Source: Pseudorhodoplanes sp. (GTDB taxonomy: Bacteria > Pseudomonadota > Alphaproteobacteria > Rhizobiales > Xanthobacteraceae). From it: a stretch of DNA of 64,000 nt. Shown here one piece after another: positions 42,544 to 51,509 of the stretch; positions within the stretch are counted from its first letter, which is position 1; each line of letters opens with the position of its first letter. The position numbers and the translations under genes are program-made. The notes under the pieces are model-generated. The model had not been told where the DNA came from and did no database searches. It saw nothing but the letters and a program-made list of their open reading frames with translations. The stretch spans positions 3,697,730-3,761,729 of the forward strand of contig JAVSMS010000001.1 of NCBI GenBank assembly GCA_032027085.1. The letters are read 5' to 3'.

Positions 42544-43956
42544 TCATCTCAATCCGAACCACAACGTCGCGATTCCGAGAAACGAGAAGAAAGCGACCAC
42601 GTCGGTGATCGTGGTGACGAACGGCCCGGAGGCGATGGCCGGATCGACGCCGAACCGCGTCAGCAAAAGCGGCACCACGATGCCGCCCAGAGCCGCGGCC
42701 GCAAGCACGCAGATCATGGCAAGCCCGATCACCACGCCGAGGTCGGCAATGCTGAACCAGACCGCGGCGATAGTGCCGAGCACCAGCGCAAAGCCGAGCC
42801 CGTTGACGATGCCGACCAGCAATTCGCGCCGTACCACGCGCCAGGAATTGGCGTCGCTCAGGTCCTGGGTCGCCAGGGCCCGCACCGCCACCGTCATGGT
42901 CTGCGTGCCGGCATTGCCGCCCATCGAGGCCACGATCGGCATCAGCACCGCCAGCGCCACCATTTTCTGAATCGAGCCTTCGAACTGGCTGATGACGAAA
43001 GCGGCCAGCAAGGCGGTGCAAAGATTGGCAAGGAGCCAGGGAAAGCGGCTGCGCACGATGTCCCAGACGGAGTCGGACAGCTCTTCGTCCGCCTTCACGC
43101 CGCCGAGCGCCTTGATGTCCTCTTCGGCCTCCTGCTCGATCACGTCGACGATATCATCGAAGGTGAGCACGCCGACCAGCCGGCCATTGTCATCCACGAC
43201 CGGTGCGGCCACCAGATTGTAGCGCTCGAACTGGCGGGCGACCTCCTCCTGGTCCTCGGTGGCGAGCACGCGGCGGCGGTCCTCGTCCATCAATTCTACG
43301 ATCGGGATCGGCCGCTTGCTGCGCAACAGGCGGTCGAGCGGGACCGCGCCCTGGAACCTGTAGGAGGGGTCCACGACGTAAAGCTCGTAGAAGCGGTCCG
43401 GCAGATCAGCGGTCTCGCGCATATAGTCGATCGCCTGCCCTACATTCCAGTGCGGCGGCACTACGATGAACTCGGTCTGCATCCGCCGGCCGGCAGATTC
43501 CTCCGGATAGAGCAGGCTGCGCTCCAGCGCGATGCGCTCGAAATGCGGCAACTGCTCGAGGATTTCCTCCTGCTCTTCCTTCGGCAGGTCCTCGAGAATG
43601 TAGACGGCGTCGTCGGAATCGAGCTCGCGCACGCCCTCGGCGACGGTCTCGGGCTCGAGTTCCTCAAGGATTTCCTCGCGCACCGTGTCATCGACCTCGG
43701 TCAGCGCCGAGAAGTCGAAATCCTTGCCCATCAGCTCGATGAGCCGCGGACGCAATTCCGGATCGAGGGCTTCGATCAGGTCGCCGGTATCGGCCTCGTG
43801 CAGATCGCCAACCACCGTGCGCAGCGTGCCGCTGTCGCGGGCCGCGATCGCCTCCTGCACCCGGGCGACAAAATCCGGACGAATCGCGCCGTCCTCGTCA
43901 CGCAGCGTGTCCGCGGAGGTCTGGACCGGTCCGGTCATCTCTTTCTCGTCGAGCAT
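42544..43956 (-). CDS. mgtE: magnesium transporter MgtE
   Basis: About 470 residues from ATG 43956; ATG 43983 or 43938 are alternatives. The order is as in MgtE: an acidic N domain (HEADTGDLIEALDPELRPRLI, EEILEELEPETVAEGVREL), two CBS domains (YVVDPSYRFQGAVPLDRLL; VVDDNGRLVGVLTFDDIVDVI), and five membrane helices with the pore motif PIVASMGGNAGTQ. The channel imports Mg2+ and is gated by cytoplasmic Mg2+. The convergent TetR gene ends three bases away. Confidence 0.96.
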   Translation of the reverse strand: MLDEKEMTGPVQTSADTLRDEDGAIRPDFVARVQEAIAARDSGTLRTVVGDLHEADTGDLIEALDPELRPRLIELMGKDFDFSALTEVDDTVREEILEELEPETVAEGVRELDSDDAVYILEDLPKEEQEEILEQLPHFERIALERSLLYPEESAGRRMQTEFIVVPPHWNVGQAIDYMRETADLPDRFYELYVVDPSYRFQGAVPLDRLLRSKRPIPIVELMDEDRRRVLATEDQEEVARQFERYNLVAAPVVDDNGRLVGVLTFDDIVDVIEQEAEEDIKALGGVKADEELSDSVWDIVRSRFPWLLANLCTALLAAFVISQFEGSIQKMVALAVLMPIVASMGGNAGTQTMTVAVRALATQDLSDANSWRVVRRELLVGIVNGLGFALVLGTIAAVWFSIADLGVVIGLAMICVLAAAALGGIVVPLLLTRFGVDPAIASGPFVTTITDVVAFFSFLGIATLWFGLR

Positions 43957-44178
43957 GCACCGGCCCCACGCTTTACGGCTCATTCAGTGGTCATGCGGGG
44001 CTTGTACGCTGCGAGATTTCCGCTGGCAATCGCAATGGCGCGTAACCGGGGCGAGTGAGCATCTGATCCCGCACTGTTCACAGCGTCAGTCCGGCCACCG
44101 CGGCGAATGGCGGCACCGCGGTTAAGCTTGCATTCATCCGCGAATCCCTACCCGATACGTGGGACGGGATTTTCAGCA

Positions 44179-45237
44179 ATGCACAGACGATTTCTCACGG
44201 CAATTGCGGCCGCCTTATTTCATGCGAGCCTGTTTCAGCCCGGCACTGCGCAGGCCGCAGATTGTCCAGGCAACCCAGATGCCATCGGTGTGAGCCGCAC
44301 CATCGTCGTCGACCCACGCGAACATCCGCGCGTCGGCTCGTTTCAATATCCGGAAACGCTGCCGCTGAAGGACAAGGAAGTGGTGCTGACGCTGGATGAC
44401 GCGCCGCGTCCAGCCTCCGCGCCGGCGCTTGACGTGCTTGCCGCGCATTGCGTGAAGGCGACCTATTTCGTCATCGGCAAGCATGCCCGCGACTATCCCG
44501 ACATCCTGAAGAAGATCCAGGCCGCTGGCCACACCATCGGCACGCACAGCCAGACCCATCCCCTCAGCTTCAACCGCATGGCCGCCGCGCGGGCGGAAAA
44601 GCAGATCCACGAGGGCATCGCCTCGGTGCGATCCGTGCTCGGTGACGAGGCCGAGATCGCGCCCTTCTTCCGCGTGCCGGGCCTGCTGCGCGGCGAGACG
44701 GTGGAAAGCGTCGCCGCCGCGCGCGGGCTGATGGTGTGGAGCACCGACGTGATGTCGCATGACTGGAAGCGGCGCATCACCGTCGACGGCATCGTGCGGC
44801 GGACCATCGACCGGCTGGAGGCCAAGGGCAAAGGCATCCTGCTCCTGCACGATATCCATGCGAAGACGGTCGAGGCTTTGCCGCTGATCTTCAAGGAGCT
44901 GAAGCAGCGCGGTTACAGGATCGTGCATGTGCAGGCCGCGACCGAAACCCGGCTCGCCACGCCAACGGAGCCTCAGGACTGGCAATTCCAGGCGCCGACA
45001 ACGGCCGTGTTGCCGGCGTTGCTGATGAGCGACCTGAAAAACCTCAACGGCAATCTCGCCGAGCAGCACGCCATGAGCAGCGTCGATTTCTGCGGCATGC
45101 CGCCCAAGAGCAAATCGGCGAGCCGGCTCGCGCGGCGGCATGCGCGGGCGCACGGCCGCGGGCAAAAGGCGTCGCACCGGCGAACGGCATCGGCGCGTGC
45201 CGCCACGACGGATCATGCGACGGTCGCGATGCCGTAA
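44179..45237 (+). CDS. exported polysaccharide deacetylase family protein
   Basis: 352 residues from ATG 44179. Signal peptide (MHRRFLTAIAAALFHASLF, cleavage near AQA). The NodB domain has motif 1 LTLDDAP (the D-D pair binds metal and acts as base), motif 2 THSQTH (metal His), RVPGLLR and a late LLLHDIH. It removes N- or O-acetyl groups from an envelope polysaccharide. The last 50 residues are Arg/Ala-rich (SRLARRHARAHGRGQ), an unusual basic tail. Confidence 0.9.
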   Translation: MHRRFLTAIAAALFHASLFQPGTAQAADCPGNPDAIGVSRTIVVDPREHPRVGSFQYPETLPLKDKEVVLTLDDAPRPASAPALDVLAAHCVKATYFVIGKHARDYPDILKKIQAAGHTIGTHSQTHPLSFNRMAAARAEKQIHEGIASVRSVLGDEAEIAPFFRVPGLLRGETVESVAAARGLMVWSTDVMSHDWKRRITVDGIVRRTIDRLEAKGKGILLLHDIHAKTVEALPLIFKELKQRGYRIVHVQAATETRLATPTEPQDWQFQAPTTAVLPALLMSDLKNLNGNLAEQHAMSSVDFCGMPPKSKSASRLARRHARAHGRGQKASHRRTASARAATTDHATVAMP

Positions 45238-45278
45238 GAGATTTGCCAGTGCACGCCGGCACAGGCGGAGGACGTGGA

Positions 45279-46793
45279 TTATTTTGCCTTCGGCGGTGAA
45301 TCGACCGACCGCGTCTCCGGCTCGGTCACCTCGAAAGCGAAACGGAAGCGCGGCAGGTCTTCCCCCGGATGATCGTCGGCAAAGCTGAGCTGAGGCAGCC
45401 GGAAATTGATCGGGCGCTTCTCATCGCCTTTGTAGATCGCCGGATAGAGATCGATGAAATGCCATCCCGGCGCGCCTGTCGCCTGTAGCGTGATCTCGAC
45501 ATCGCCCTGGCTGTTGAAGCCGCACGCGTAGCCGATATAGCTGTTGTCATACACGACGGTGTAGATATTGGCGGTTTCGGTCCAGCCGACGCCTTTCAGG
45601 CGGATGGTGAACGGCGTGCCCGCCGGACCGCGCGTCACCTCGAGCGGCAATGCGGTCGGCAAAATCCAATAGCTTCCCGTTTTCTTCGATGCCCCGTCGT
45701 CAACCGACAGGCCATGCGCGCCGCCGAGATCGTCCGGCGCGTTGAACCGGAACGCGACGTTGCCCGAGGCATCAGCGGTGGCCTCGGCAATGACCCGCGA
45801 TGACTCATCCCAACCTCCGCCGCCGACGCGGTTGCCGGTCACCGTGCCCCAGTTCAGCCTGTGCGTCTTGCTCGGCGTCAATCCGGAGCCCCGAACCGAA
45901 ACCGACTGCCCGACCCCGGAGAAGCGTGGCGTTGCAAACAGCTCGCCCTGCGGCGGCAAGCCACGCGGGTTGGTCAGCGCCTGTTGTTCGATGGGCGGCG
46001 GCAAAGCCGCAGGTCCCGGTGTGACCGTGAAGTGCAAGACGAAGCGCGGCCGGTCGGGCTCCGGCGATTGCTGCATGTTGCGATAGGGAAAGGTGAAGTC
46101 GCCATGCAGGAGTTCCAGCACGTGCCGTCCCGGCCGGCCTGTGGCAGGAATGGTGAAGCTTGCGGAGCCAGCCGTCGTGACCGCGGAAATCCAGCCGGTG
46201 AAATTGTTGTCATACAAAAGGAGCCACGAATTCTGCAGTTGCCGCCAGCCAATGCCCTTGACGTCGACCTTGATCGGCGTTCCGACCGGGCCGCTCTGCG
46301 GCGACACGCTGACCGTCATGTCGAGATGGAAGTTCGCCTGCGTGAACAGCCGTCCGTCTTTCTGAAGCACGATATCGTGGGCGAAGCCGAAATCCTCCGG
46401 CACAGTGAAACGGGCCGTGAGTTGTCCGTCACTGTCGCTCTTTGCAGTAGCGATACGGTAGGCGACCTGCCGGTAGTCCCGGCCGTGATATTCCGCGTTG
46501 CTGACCTTCCACGCCCCAGTCACGGTCACCCAGACGAGGTCAAATTCCTCGTTGGCGGGCAATCCTTTCGCGTGCACGGTCACCGGCGTTCCTGCCGGCC
46601 CATGTTCGGGGGTGACCGTGAGCCGTCCGACGAAGCCGCCGGACGGGCGCCCCGCCGCTACTTCCGGTCCGAGCGCTGACGCGCGTGGCGCATCCATCGC
46701 GTGAGCGGCCAGAGCAAGGGGAAGCGCCAGCAGTGCGACGACCGCCTGAAGAATGAGTCTGCCTGTTCGCGCACGCTTCACGATAGGCGTCAC
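45279..46793 (-). CDS. exported protein with two-fold repeated Ig-like (IPT/TIG-like) domains
   Basis: 504 residues from GTG 46793, overlapping the upstream stop as GTGA. Signal peptide or anchor 11-32 (RLILQAVVALLALPLALAA). Then a duplicated A-B unit: A1 57-158 (TVTPEHGPAGTPVTV), B1 159-258 (SPQSGPVGTPIKVDVKGIGW, LLLYDNNFTGW), A2 287-382 (GVGQSVSVRGSGL, NWGTVTGNR), B2 383-490 (RGPAGTPFTIRLKGVGW, VVYDNSYIGY). B1 and B2 share GPxGTP, KGxGW, YDNxxxG and the ending GRPGRH/GAPGWH. I know no named function; the fold is likely adhesive or structural and periplasmic. Confidence 0.7.
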   Translation of the reverse strand: MTPIVKRARTGRLILQAVVALLALPLALAAHAMDAPRASALGPEVAAGRPSGGFVGRLTVTPEHGPAGTPVTVHAKGLPANEEFDLVWVTVTGAWKVSNAEYHGRDYRQVAYRIATAKSDSDGQLTARFTVPEDFGFAHDIVLQKDGRLFTQANFHLDMTVSVSPQSGPVGTPIKVDVKGIGWRQLQNSWLLLYDNNFTGWISAVTTAGSASFTIPATGRPGRHVLELLHGDFTFPYRNMQQSPEPDRPRFVLHFTVTPGPAALPPPIEQQALTNPRGLPPQGELFATPRFSGVGQSVSVRGSGLTPSKTHRLNWGTVTGNRVGGGGWDESSRVIAEATADASGNVAFRFNAPDDLGGAHGLSVDDGASKKTGSYWILPTALPLEVTRGPAGTPFTIRLKGVGWTETANIYTVVYDNSYIGYACGFNSQGDVEITLQATGAPGWHFIDLYPAIYKGDEKRPINFRLPQLSFADDHPGEDLPRFRFAFEVTEPETRSVDSPPKAK

Positions 46794-47287
46794 TGCTTCG
46801 TGAACTCGACCTCGCCGGGGATCACCGTGAGCTGCGAGAGCTGAACCTTGAACGGCTCCCAGACATGCGAGCGTCCCTGAAGATCTGTGGCGATCACCCT
46901 GTAGGCAAAAGTCCCGGTTGGATAATCGGCTGGAATAATCCAGGACGCAGACCAGAAGTAATCGTCCGTGCGCCCGCGCGGATGCGGACCAAACTTCATG
47001 GGAAATTTCTGGCCATCGGACAATTCGACAACCAGACTCTTGAGCTGTTTGTCGTCGACCGGTTTGCCGGCGGCCTCGAGCGTGCGCACGCGCCAGACCA
47101 CGGATTCCTTGCGTTTGAACTGGCTCGCCAGCACACAAACAGGGCCGGTCATGCCGGCCTTCTGTGCACCGCGCACCATATCTCCTTCAAAGAACAGCTT
47201 CGGGCCGTCTTGCGCCGCGGCGATCGTGGGCAATCCAAAAACGAGAGCCGCCGCCGCAACCATGCGCAAGTGATGTGAGAATGCCAT
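46790..47287 (-). CDS. exported partner protein of the Ig-repeat gene, unknown
   Basis: 165 residues from ATG 47287 (GGAG six bases ahead). Signal peptide (MVAAAALVFGLPTIAAAQ) and a mature part with LFFEGDMVRGAQ, PVCVLASQFKRKESVVWRV, a beta-rich core with PRGRTDDYFWSASWIIP and a final FAYRVIATDLQGRSHVWEPF. Ig-like beta sandwich is plausible, resembling single domains that bind or chaperone. Its stop overlaps the next start, so both proteins are made together. Confidence 0.72.
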   Translation of the reverse strand: MAFSHHLRMVAAAALVFGLPTIAAAQDGPKLFFEGDMVRGAQKAGMTGPVCVLASQFKRKESVVWRVRTLEAAGKPVDDKQLKSLVVELSDGQKFPMKFGPHPRGRTDDYFWSASWIIPADYPTGTFAYRVIATDLQGRSHVWEPFKVQLSQLTVIPGEVEFTKQ

Positions 47288-47468
47288 GGCCAACTCCATG
47301 TGAAGCCTGATGCGAAAAACAATTCAGAGCCGACGACAAGGCAAGAATTCTTTGTCGCTGCTGTCCTTGATAGAGGTCAAAGCTCCGTGCCGGACGCGAC
47401 GCCGCAAAGAGTTTGGAGGGACAAAGGTGTCGACTAGGGCTTGTCCCGCGAAACGGGTCGAAACAGGA

Positions 47469-47553
47469 TGGTGCGGCCGAGAAGACTCGAACTTCCACGG
47501 GTTGCCCCGCTGCCACCTCAAGGCAGTGCGTCTACCAATTCCGCCACGGCCGC
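47469..47553 (-). tRNA. tRNA-Leu (anticodon GAG)
   Basis: A class II tRNA on the minus strand. Acceptor stem GCGGCCG / CGGCCGC, D arm with GAATTGGTAGACGC, anticodon loop TTGAGGT (GAG, reads CUC and CUU), long variable arm, T loop GTTCGAGT and an encoded CCA. Length 85 with CCA. It lies in the gap between the exported pair and the fliN-like gene. Confidence 0.93.
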
Positions 47554-47710
47554 TAATTTTGGGGCGCCGGGCCGAAGCCGGGCGCGAGGTGGGCTGCATT
47601 TATCAAATCGGTTTCAGGGGGACAAGGGCGGCGAGGTCCCCTCCCGGCCTCGTCCATCCAGACGCCCGCCTTCGCTGACACTGCGGCGGGCTTCTCAGGG
47701 TGAGGCTTTT

Positions 47711-47953
47711 TCAGCGCATATCCACCGGCCGGGGCAGCAATTCCTTCACCTGGACGGCGATACGATTGCCGCTGACGATCACGTTGCCCTTGGCCACCGG
47801 AAAATTGTTGGCAAGGATCTGGACGTCGTCCTCCTCCCCCTGCGCCAGCTCGATGATCGCGCCGCGGCCCAGCCGCAGCACCTGGTGGATCGGCATGACG
47901 GTGGTGCCGAGGACGACGGAGATATCCAGGGAAACATGGTCTAGGGTGGGCAA
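47711..47953 (-). CDS. solo SpoA-domain (FliN-like) protein
   Basis: 80 residues, almost exactly one C-ring SpoA domain: [25 protein letters not shown], the hydrophobic core [25 protein letters not shown], and [14 protein letters not shown]. FliN forms the rotor switch ring of flagella, or SctQ of type III secretion. No other flagellar genes are in view, so it may serve a distant cluster or another ring. Transcribed away from lipB. Confidence 0.85.
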   Translation of the reverse strand: MPTLDHVSLDISVVLGTTVMPIHQVLRLGRGAIIELAQGEEDDVQILANNFPVAKGNVIVSGNRIAVQVKELLPRPVDMR

Positions 47954-48025
47954 AGCGACTACATCCTTCCGGTCGGAACTACGAGAATCCGCGTGTCCCT
48001 ACCCTCGCCCCGACATGGTAAATTG

Positions 48026-48754
48026 ATGGTTAATGCCCGCGAAAGCCTAAATTTTGGCATGAAACCCGGGTCCGGCGGGCGGGCGGTGGAATGGCGGATC
48101 AGCGAGGGGCTGGTTCCCTATGAAACGGCGCTCGCCGAAATGGATGCCCGCGCCGCCGCCATTGCCGAAGGTCAGGAACCGGATTTGGTCTGGCTGCTCG
48201 AGCACCCGCCCCTCTACACCGCCGGTACGAGTGCGAGCCCGGCCGAGATCGTGGAGGCCCGCTTTCCCGTTTACGAAGCCGGGCGCGGCGGGCAGATGAC
48301 CTATCACGGCCCCGGGCAGCGGGTGGTCTATCTGATGCTCGACCTGAAACAGCGGCGGCCGGACCTGCGCGCCTATGTGGCGACGCTGGAGGAATGGATC
48401 ATCCGCACGCTGGCCTCCTTCAACGTGCGCGGCGAACGGCGTGAGGATCGGGTCGGCGTCTGGGTGCGCCGGCCGGAGCTTGCCGCTGCGCGCGAGGACA
48501 AGATCGCCGCCATCGGCATCCGGGTGAAGCGCTGGGTGTCGCTGCATGGCATCGCCATCAATGTCGAGCCCAACCTGTCGCATTTCTCCGGCATTGTTCC
48601 CTGCGGCGTCCGTGAGCAGAATTATGGAGTCACCAGCCTTGTCGATCTCGGCTTGCCGGTCACGATAAGCGATGTGGACGTGGCGCTGAAGGCAGAATTC
48701 GAACCGCTCTTCGGCTCAGTGGCGTTGGCGGCAGAGCCCAGCCTGATTGATTGA
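48026..48754 (+). CDS. lipB: octanoyltransferase LipB
   Basis: 242 residues from ATG 48026; GTG 47993 and ATG 48059 are also open. Motifs: [30 protein letters not shown], the lysine K159 in [13 protein letters not shown] and the acyl-carrier Cys C193 in [17 protein letters not shown]. It moves octanoyl from acyl carrier protein to lipoyl domains, the first step of lipoylation; lipA is not here. Confidence 0.96.
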   Translation: MVNARESLNFGMKPGSGGRAVEWRISEGLVPYETALAEMDARAAAIAEGQEPDLVWLLEHPPLYTAGTSASPAEIVEARFPVYEAGRGGQMTYHGPGQRVVYLMLDLKQRRPDLRAYVATLEEWIIRTLASFNVRGERREDRVGVWVRRPELAAAREDKIAAIGIRVKRWVSLHGIAINVEPNLSHFSGIVPCGVREQNYGVTSLVDLGLPVTISDVDVALKAEFEPLFGSVALAAEPSLID

Positions 48755-48828
48755 GAACAACAAGACAGCGATGCCCGCGCATCGGTGAATGTGTCGTGAC
48801 ACCTTCGCGCCTTGCGCCAGATCAAACG

Positions 48829-48856
48829 TTGCAAATTAAGTATCTGTAATTTGTAA
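48829..48856. repeat. inverted repeat upstream of the PepSY gene
   Basis: TTGCAAATTA (48829-48838) and TAATTTGTAA (48847-48856) match at 9 of 10, spaced by 8 bases. AT-rich and about 60 bases before ATG 48914; may be a regulator site for the PepSY gene. No consensus known to me matches exactly. Confidence 0.45.
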
Positions 48857-48913
48857 GGCTGTTGCGGGCGTGCGTAACCTGCGGCCACTGCCAACAGCAT
48901 AAGACATCGTTCC

Positions 48914-49822
48914 ATGTTCAAGATGTGGCTCTTGCGGATCCATCGCTGGATCACACTCGTATTCGCGCTGCCGCTCGCGATCTTGATCCTGACCGGACTG
49001 GTCCTGTCTTTCGAGCCGATGGTTGTGGCTTCGACCTCATCCACCGCTCCGCTCACGGCTGAGGCGATCAACGCCATTCTCGCCAAGCACGATCCGGATG
49101 CACAAGCGCGTTCGCTGGTGGTGCGCGCCTATGCCGGCAATGCGTCGATCGGCGGCGCGCAGCGCGGGGCCGCGCTGCATGTCGATCTTGCGCGCAACGA
49201 GCAAATCGCTTCACCCGGCGCGCTGGCGGAATTGTTCACCACGTCGCGGCGCCTGCATGAAACATTACTGATGGAACTCGGCTGGCTGGTCAGCCTGTCC
49301 ACCTTCGTGTTGCTTGCGCTGATTGCAATCGGCGTGCTGATGGGCTGGCCGCGTCTGCGCAATACGCTCGCCGGCTGGCACAAGGGTACCGGCTGGTTCT
49401 TGCTGCCGCTTCTCATCGCGAGCCCGCTCACCGGCCTGTTTCTCGCTTACGGGGTCACGTTCACGTCGCCGCTGCCAAAGCCGCCGGCAGGCGCACCGGC
49501 GTCCCTGCGAAATGCAGTGCAGATCGTCGGCAGCGCGCACGATCTCGCCAACGTCGTCTGGATCCGGCCAATGGCCGGCGCGTTGCGTGCGCGCGTCAAC
49601 GACGGCGGAGAGATGCGGGTGTTCACCGTCACCCAGTCCGGACTCGTTCCGACCCCGCGCAACTGGCCGCGGCTGATCCACGAGGGCAACTGGGGCGGCA
49701 ACCTGTCGGCGCTGATCAACGTCGCGATCTCGGTCGCCTTCATCACGCTGCTGTCGACCGGCCTGCTGCTCTGGGCGCGCCGGAAATTCCGGCGCCGCTC
49801 AACGCGTCTTGCGCCCGCGTAG
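48914..49822 (+). CDS. PepSY-associated transmembrane protein
   Basis: 302 residues. First helix with HRWITLVFALPLAILILTGLVLSFEP, the PepSY_TM signature, then a periplasmic loop (30-105), helices WLVSLSTFVLLALIAIGVLMGW, WFLLPLLIASPLTGLFL and a last one near the basic end (RRKFRRRS). Family members are inner-membrane proteins, several linked to siderophore or iron uptake. It carries RLHETLLMELGW with a His often taken as a haem or metal ligand. No partner is adjacent. Confidence 0.85.
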   Translation: MFKMWLLRIHRWITLVFALPLAILILTGLVLSFEPMVVASTSSTAPLTAEAINAILAKHDPDAQARSLVVRAYAGNASIGGAQRGAALHVDLARNEQIASPGALAELFTTSRRLHETLLMELGWLVSLSTFVLLALIAIGVLMGWPRLRNTLAGWHKGTGWFLLPLLIASPLTGLFLAYGVTFTSPLPKPPAGAPASLRNAVQIVGSAHDLANVVWIRPMAGALRARVNDGGEMRVFTVTQSGLVPTPRNWPRLIHEGNWGGNLSALINVAISVAFITLLSTGLLLWARRKFRRRSTRLAPA

Positions 49823-49825
49823 CGA

Positions 49826-50251
49826 TCAAGCTGCCGTCTTCACCGCGCCCCTGAGCTTGCCGGCGATGTAGCGCTCGTTCTGCGTCATTCCGCCATAGCC
49901 ATAGGCGTCGCCTCGCACCTCATTTACATAAACATAGCTTTCGCTGTGCAGCGGGCCGAGCAGCTCGCTCATTTTCGCAAAGGCAGCGGCGATGAAGGCG
50001 GCCTTCTGCTCGCGGGTGTTGGTACCGTCAACCACCCGAATGTCGAGCCAGAAGGCCGCAAGACCATGGTCGCGCAACGACTTGTTGCCGATCAGCCATT
50101 TGGCGGGATCGAGTTCCTCGACGGTGACGGCGGTGATCGACGGGTCCTTGCCCAGGAACTCGCTCGAAAGCCAGTTGGCGGCTTTGCCAACGACATCTGG
50201 GAGGCCAGCCGGCGCATTTGGCGCCGCGTATTGCACGGTGATCATTGGCAT
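49826..50251 (-). CDS. tautomerase family protein (4-oxalocrotonate-type)
   Basis: 141 residues from ATG 50251 (GGAG ahead), opening MPMITVQYAAP; Pro at position 2 becomes the N-terminal base after Met removal, as in the family. Contains the duplicated beta-alpha-beta pattern: AVTVEELDPAKW, FWLDIRVVDG and SYVYVNEVRGDAYGYGG. The longer chain suggests a two-unit fusion. Divergent from the LysR gene, which likely controls it. Confidence 0.82.
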   Translation of the reverse strand: MPMITVQYAAPNAPAGLPDVVGKAANWLSSEFLGKDPSITAVTVEELDPAKWLIGNKSLRDHGLAAFWLDIRVVDGTNTREQKAAFIAAAFAKMSELLGPLHSESYVYVNEVRGDAYGYGGMTQNERYIAGKLRGAVKTAA

Positions 50252-50348
50252 GCCGAAGTCTCCTTTCAAAAGTGATTGACAGCAGACTAATTCGCTGGCC
50301 ATGATTTTAGAACGTTATCTTTAGGTATATCAGTGATTATGATTTCTT

Positions 50349-51206
50349 ATGATTGATCGACCGCTTGATCTTGACGCCGTGCAGTCCTTCCTGCTGGTGG
50401 CGGAACTGCAGAGCTTTACACGCGCGGCGGAAGCTTCGGGCACCTCGCAAGCAGCGGTCAGCCTGAAGATCAAGCGGCTGGAGGATCGACTTGGCGCGCG
50501 TCTGATCGAACGTACGCCACGTCACGTGCGTCTAACGGCGCGCGGAGAGGAATTCCTCAGCGGGGCGCGCGATCTCATGGCCGCGCATGAGCGCGCAATC
50601 AGCGGCGGCCGCGACAAGGCTTTGCGTCTGCGGATCGGCTTCTCCGATCATGCAGTCGGCGCGCAATTGGCCGCTCTACTCGCACAACTGCACGCCTTCG
50701 ACCGCGATCTATCGCTCGACGTCACCATTGGCTTTTCCCGCGCACTGCTCGATCAGTTCGACCGCGGCCGGCTCGATGCCGTGGTCGTCCGCAAGGAAGG
50801 GTCGCGGCGCGGCGGCGAGACCCTGACCCACGACGAAATGGGGTGGTTTGCCTCACCACGATTCGTCCACCGTCCCGGGGACGAGCTGCGGATTGCCACG
50901 CTTGCGGCTCCCTGCGGCGTGCGCGCCCTTGCCATCCGTGCGCTCGACCGCGCGCGCATCGGCTCGGTCGAGGCCTTTGTTGGTGGCGGCGTCAGTGCAG
51001 TCAACGCCGCTGTCCTGTCGGGGCTTGCGATTGCACCGCTCGCACACCGGATTGCACCAGTGGGCACAGTCGAAATGAGCCAGCAACTGTCACTGCCGCG
51101 GCTGCCGCGCGCACAAGTACTGCTCTATTCTCGGGTCAGCGACGCCGGCGCACGGGCCGCCCTGCGCGTCCTTGCCGCCACCTTCCGCGGCACCGTGCGG
51201 CGATAG
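50349..51206 (+). CDS. LysR family transcriptional regulator
   Basis: 285 residues. Winged helix (LDAVQSFLLVAELQSFTRAAEASGTSQAAVSLKIKRLEDRLGARL) is the usual LTTR signature, followed by the linker and a periplasmic-type binding domain (LRIGFSDHAVG, GRLDAVVVRKEG). No co-inducer identified. It is divergent from the tautomerase gene with about 100 bases between, the classical LysR layout, so it probably controls that gene and itself. Confidence 0.93.
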   Translation: MIDRPLDLDAVQSFLLVAELQSFTRAAEASGTSQAAVSLKIKRLEDRLGARLIERTPRHVRLTARGEEFLSGARDLMAAHERAISGGRDKALRLRIGFSDHAVGAQLAALLAQLHAFDRDLSLDVTIGFSRALLDQFDRGRLDAVVVRKEGSRRGGETLTHDEMGWFASPRFVHRPGDELRIATLAAPCGVRALAIRALDRARIGSVEAFVGGGVSAVNAAVLSGLAIAPLAHRIAPVGTVEMSQQLSLPRLPRAQVLLYSRVSDAGARAALRVLAATFRGTVRR

Positions 51207-51209
51207 ACG

Positions 51210-51509
51210 CTAAGCCGTCGCCAGCACCGCAAAGCGATAGCCGCCGCGCATCTCCAATTCCTCGGAACTGGCTTCCCGCTCCTCGATTGCGTCCACGCGC
51301 GATCCGGGTGGGCCCTGATGGCAGAGGTCAATCATCTCGCGCACCATTCGCGGCTCGCCAGCGAACAACGCTTCGACAGAGCCATCCCGCCGGTTGCGCA
51401 CCCAGCCGTCCAATCCGCGCCCTTCGGCGGTGTATTCGGTCCAGGCGCGATAGCCGACGCCCTGCACGCGGCCGCGGATGATGATCTGCCGGATGACGAT
51501 CGGCATCAT
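51210..51509 (-). CDS. acyP: acylphosphatase
   Basis: 99 residues. The signature loop is GRVQGVGYRAW (catalytic Arg, phosphate loop), then LDGWVRNRRDGSVEALFAG (substrate Asn) and VREMIDLCHQGPPGSRVD. It hydrolyses carboxyl phosphates such as acetyl or carbamoyl phosphate. Its ATG overlaps the upstream gene as ATGA, so it is coupled to the GGCT-like gene. Confidence 0.93.
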   Translation of the reverse strand: MMPIVIRQIIIRGRVQGVGYRAWTEYTAEGRGLDGWVRNRRDGSVEALFAGEPRMVREMIDLCHQGPPGSRVDAIEEREASSEELEMRGGYRFAVLATA

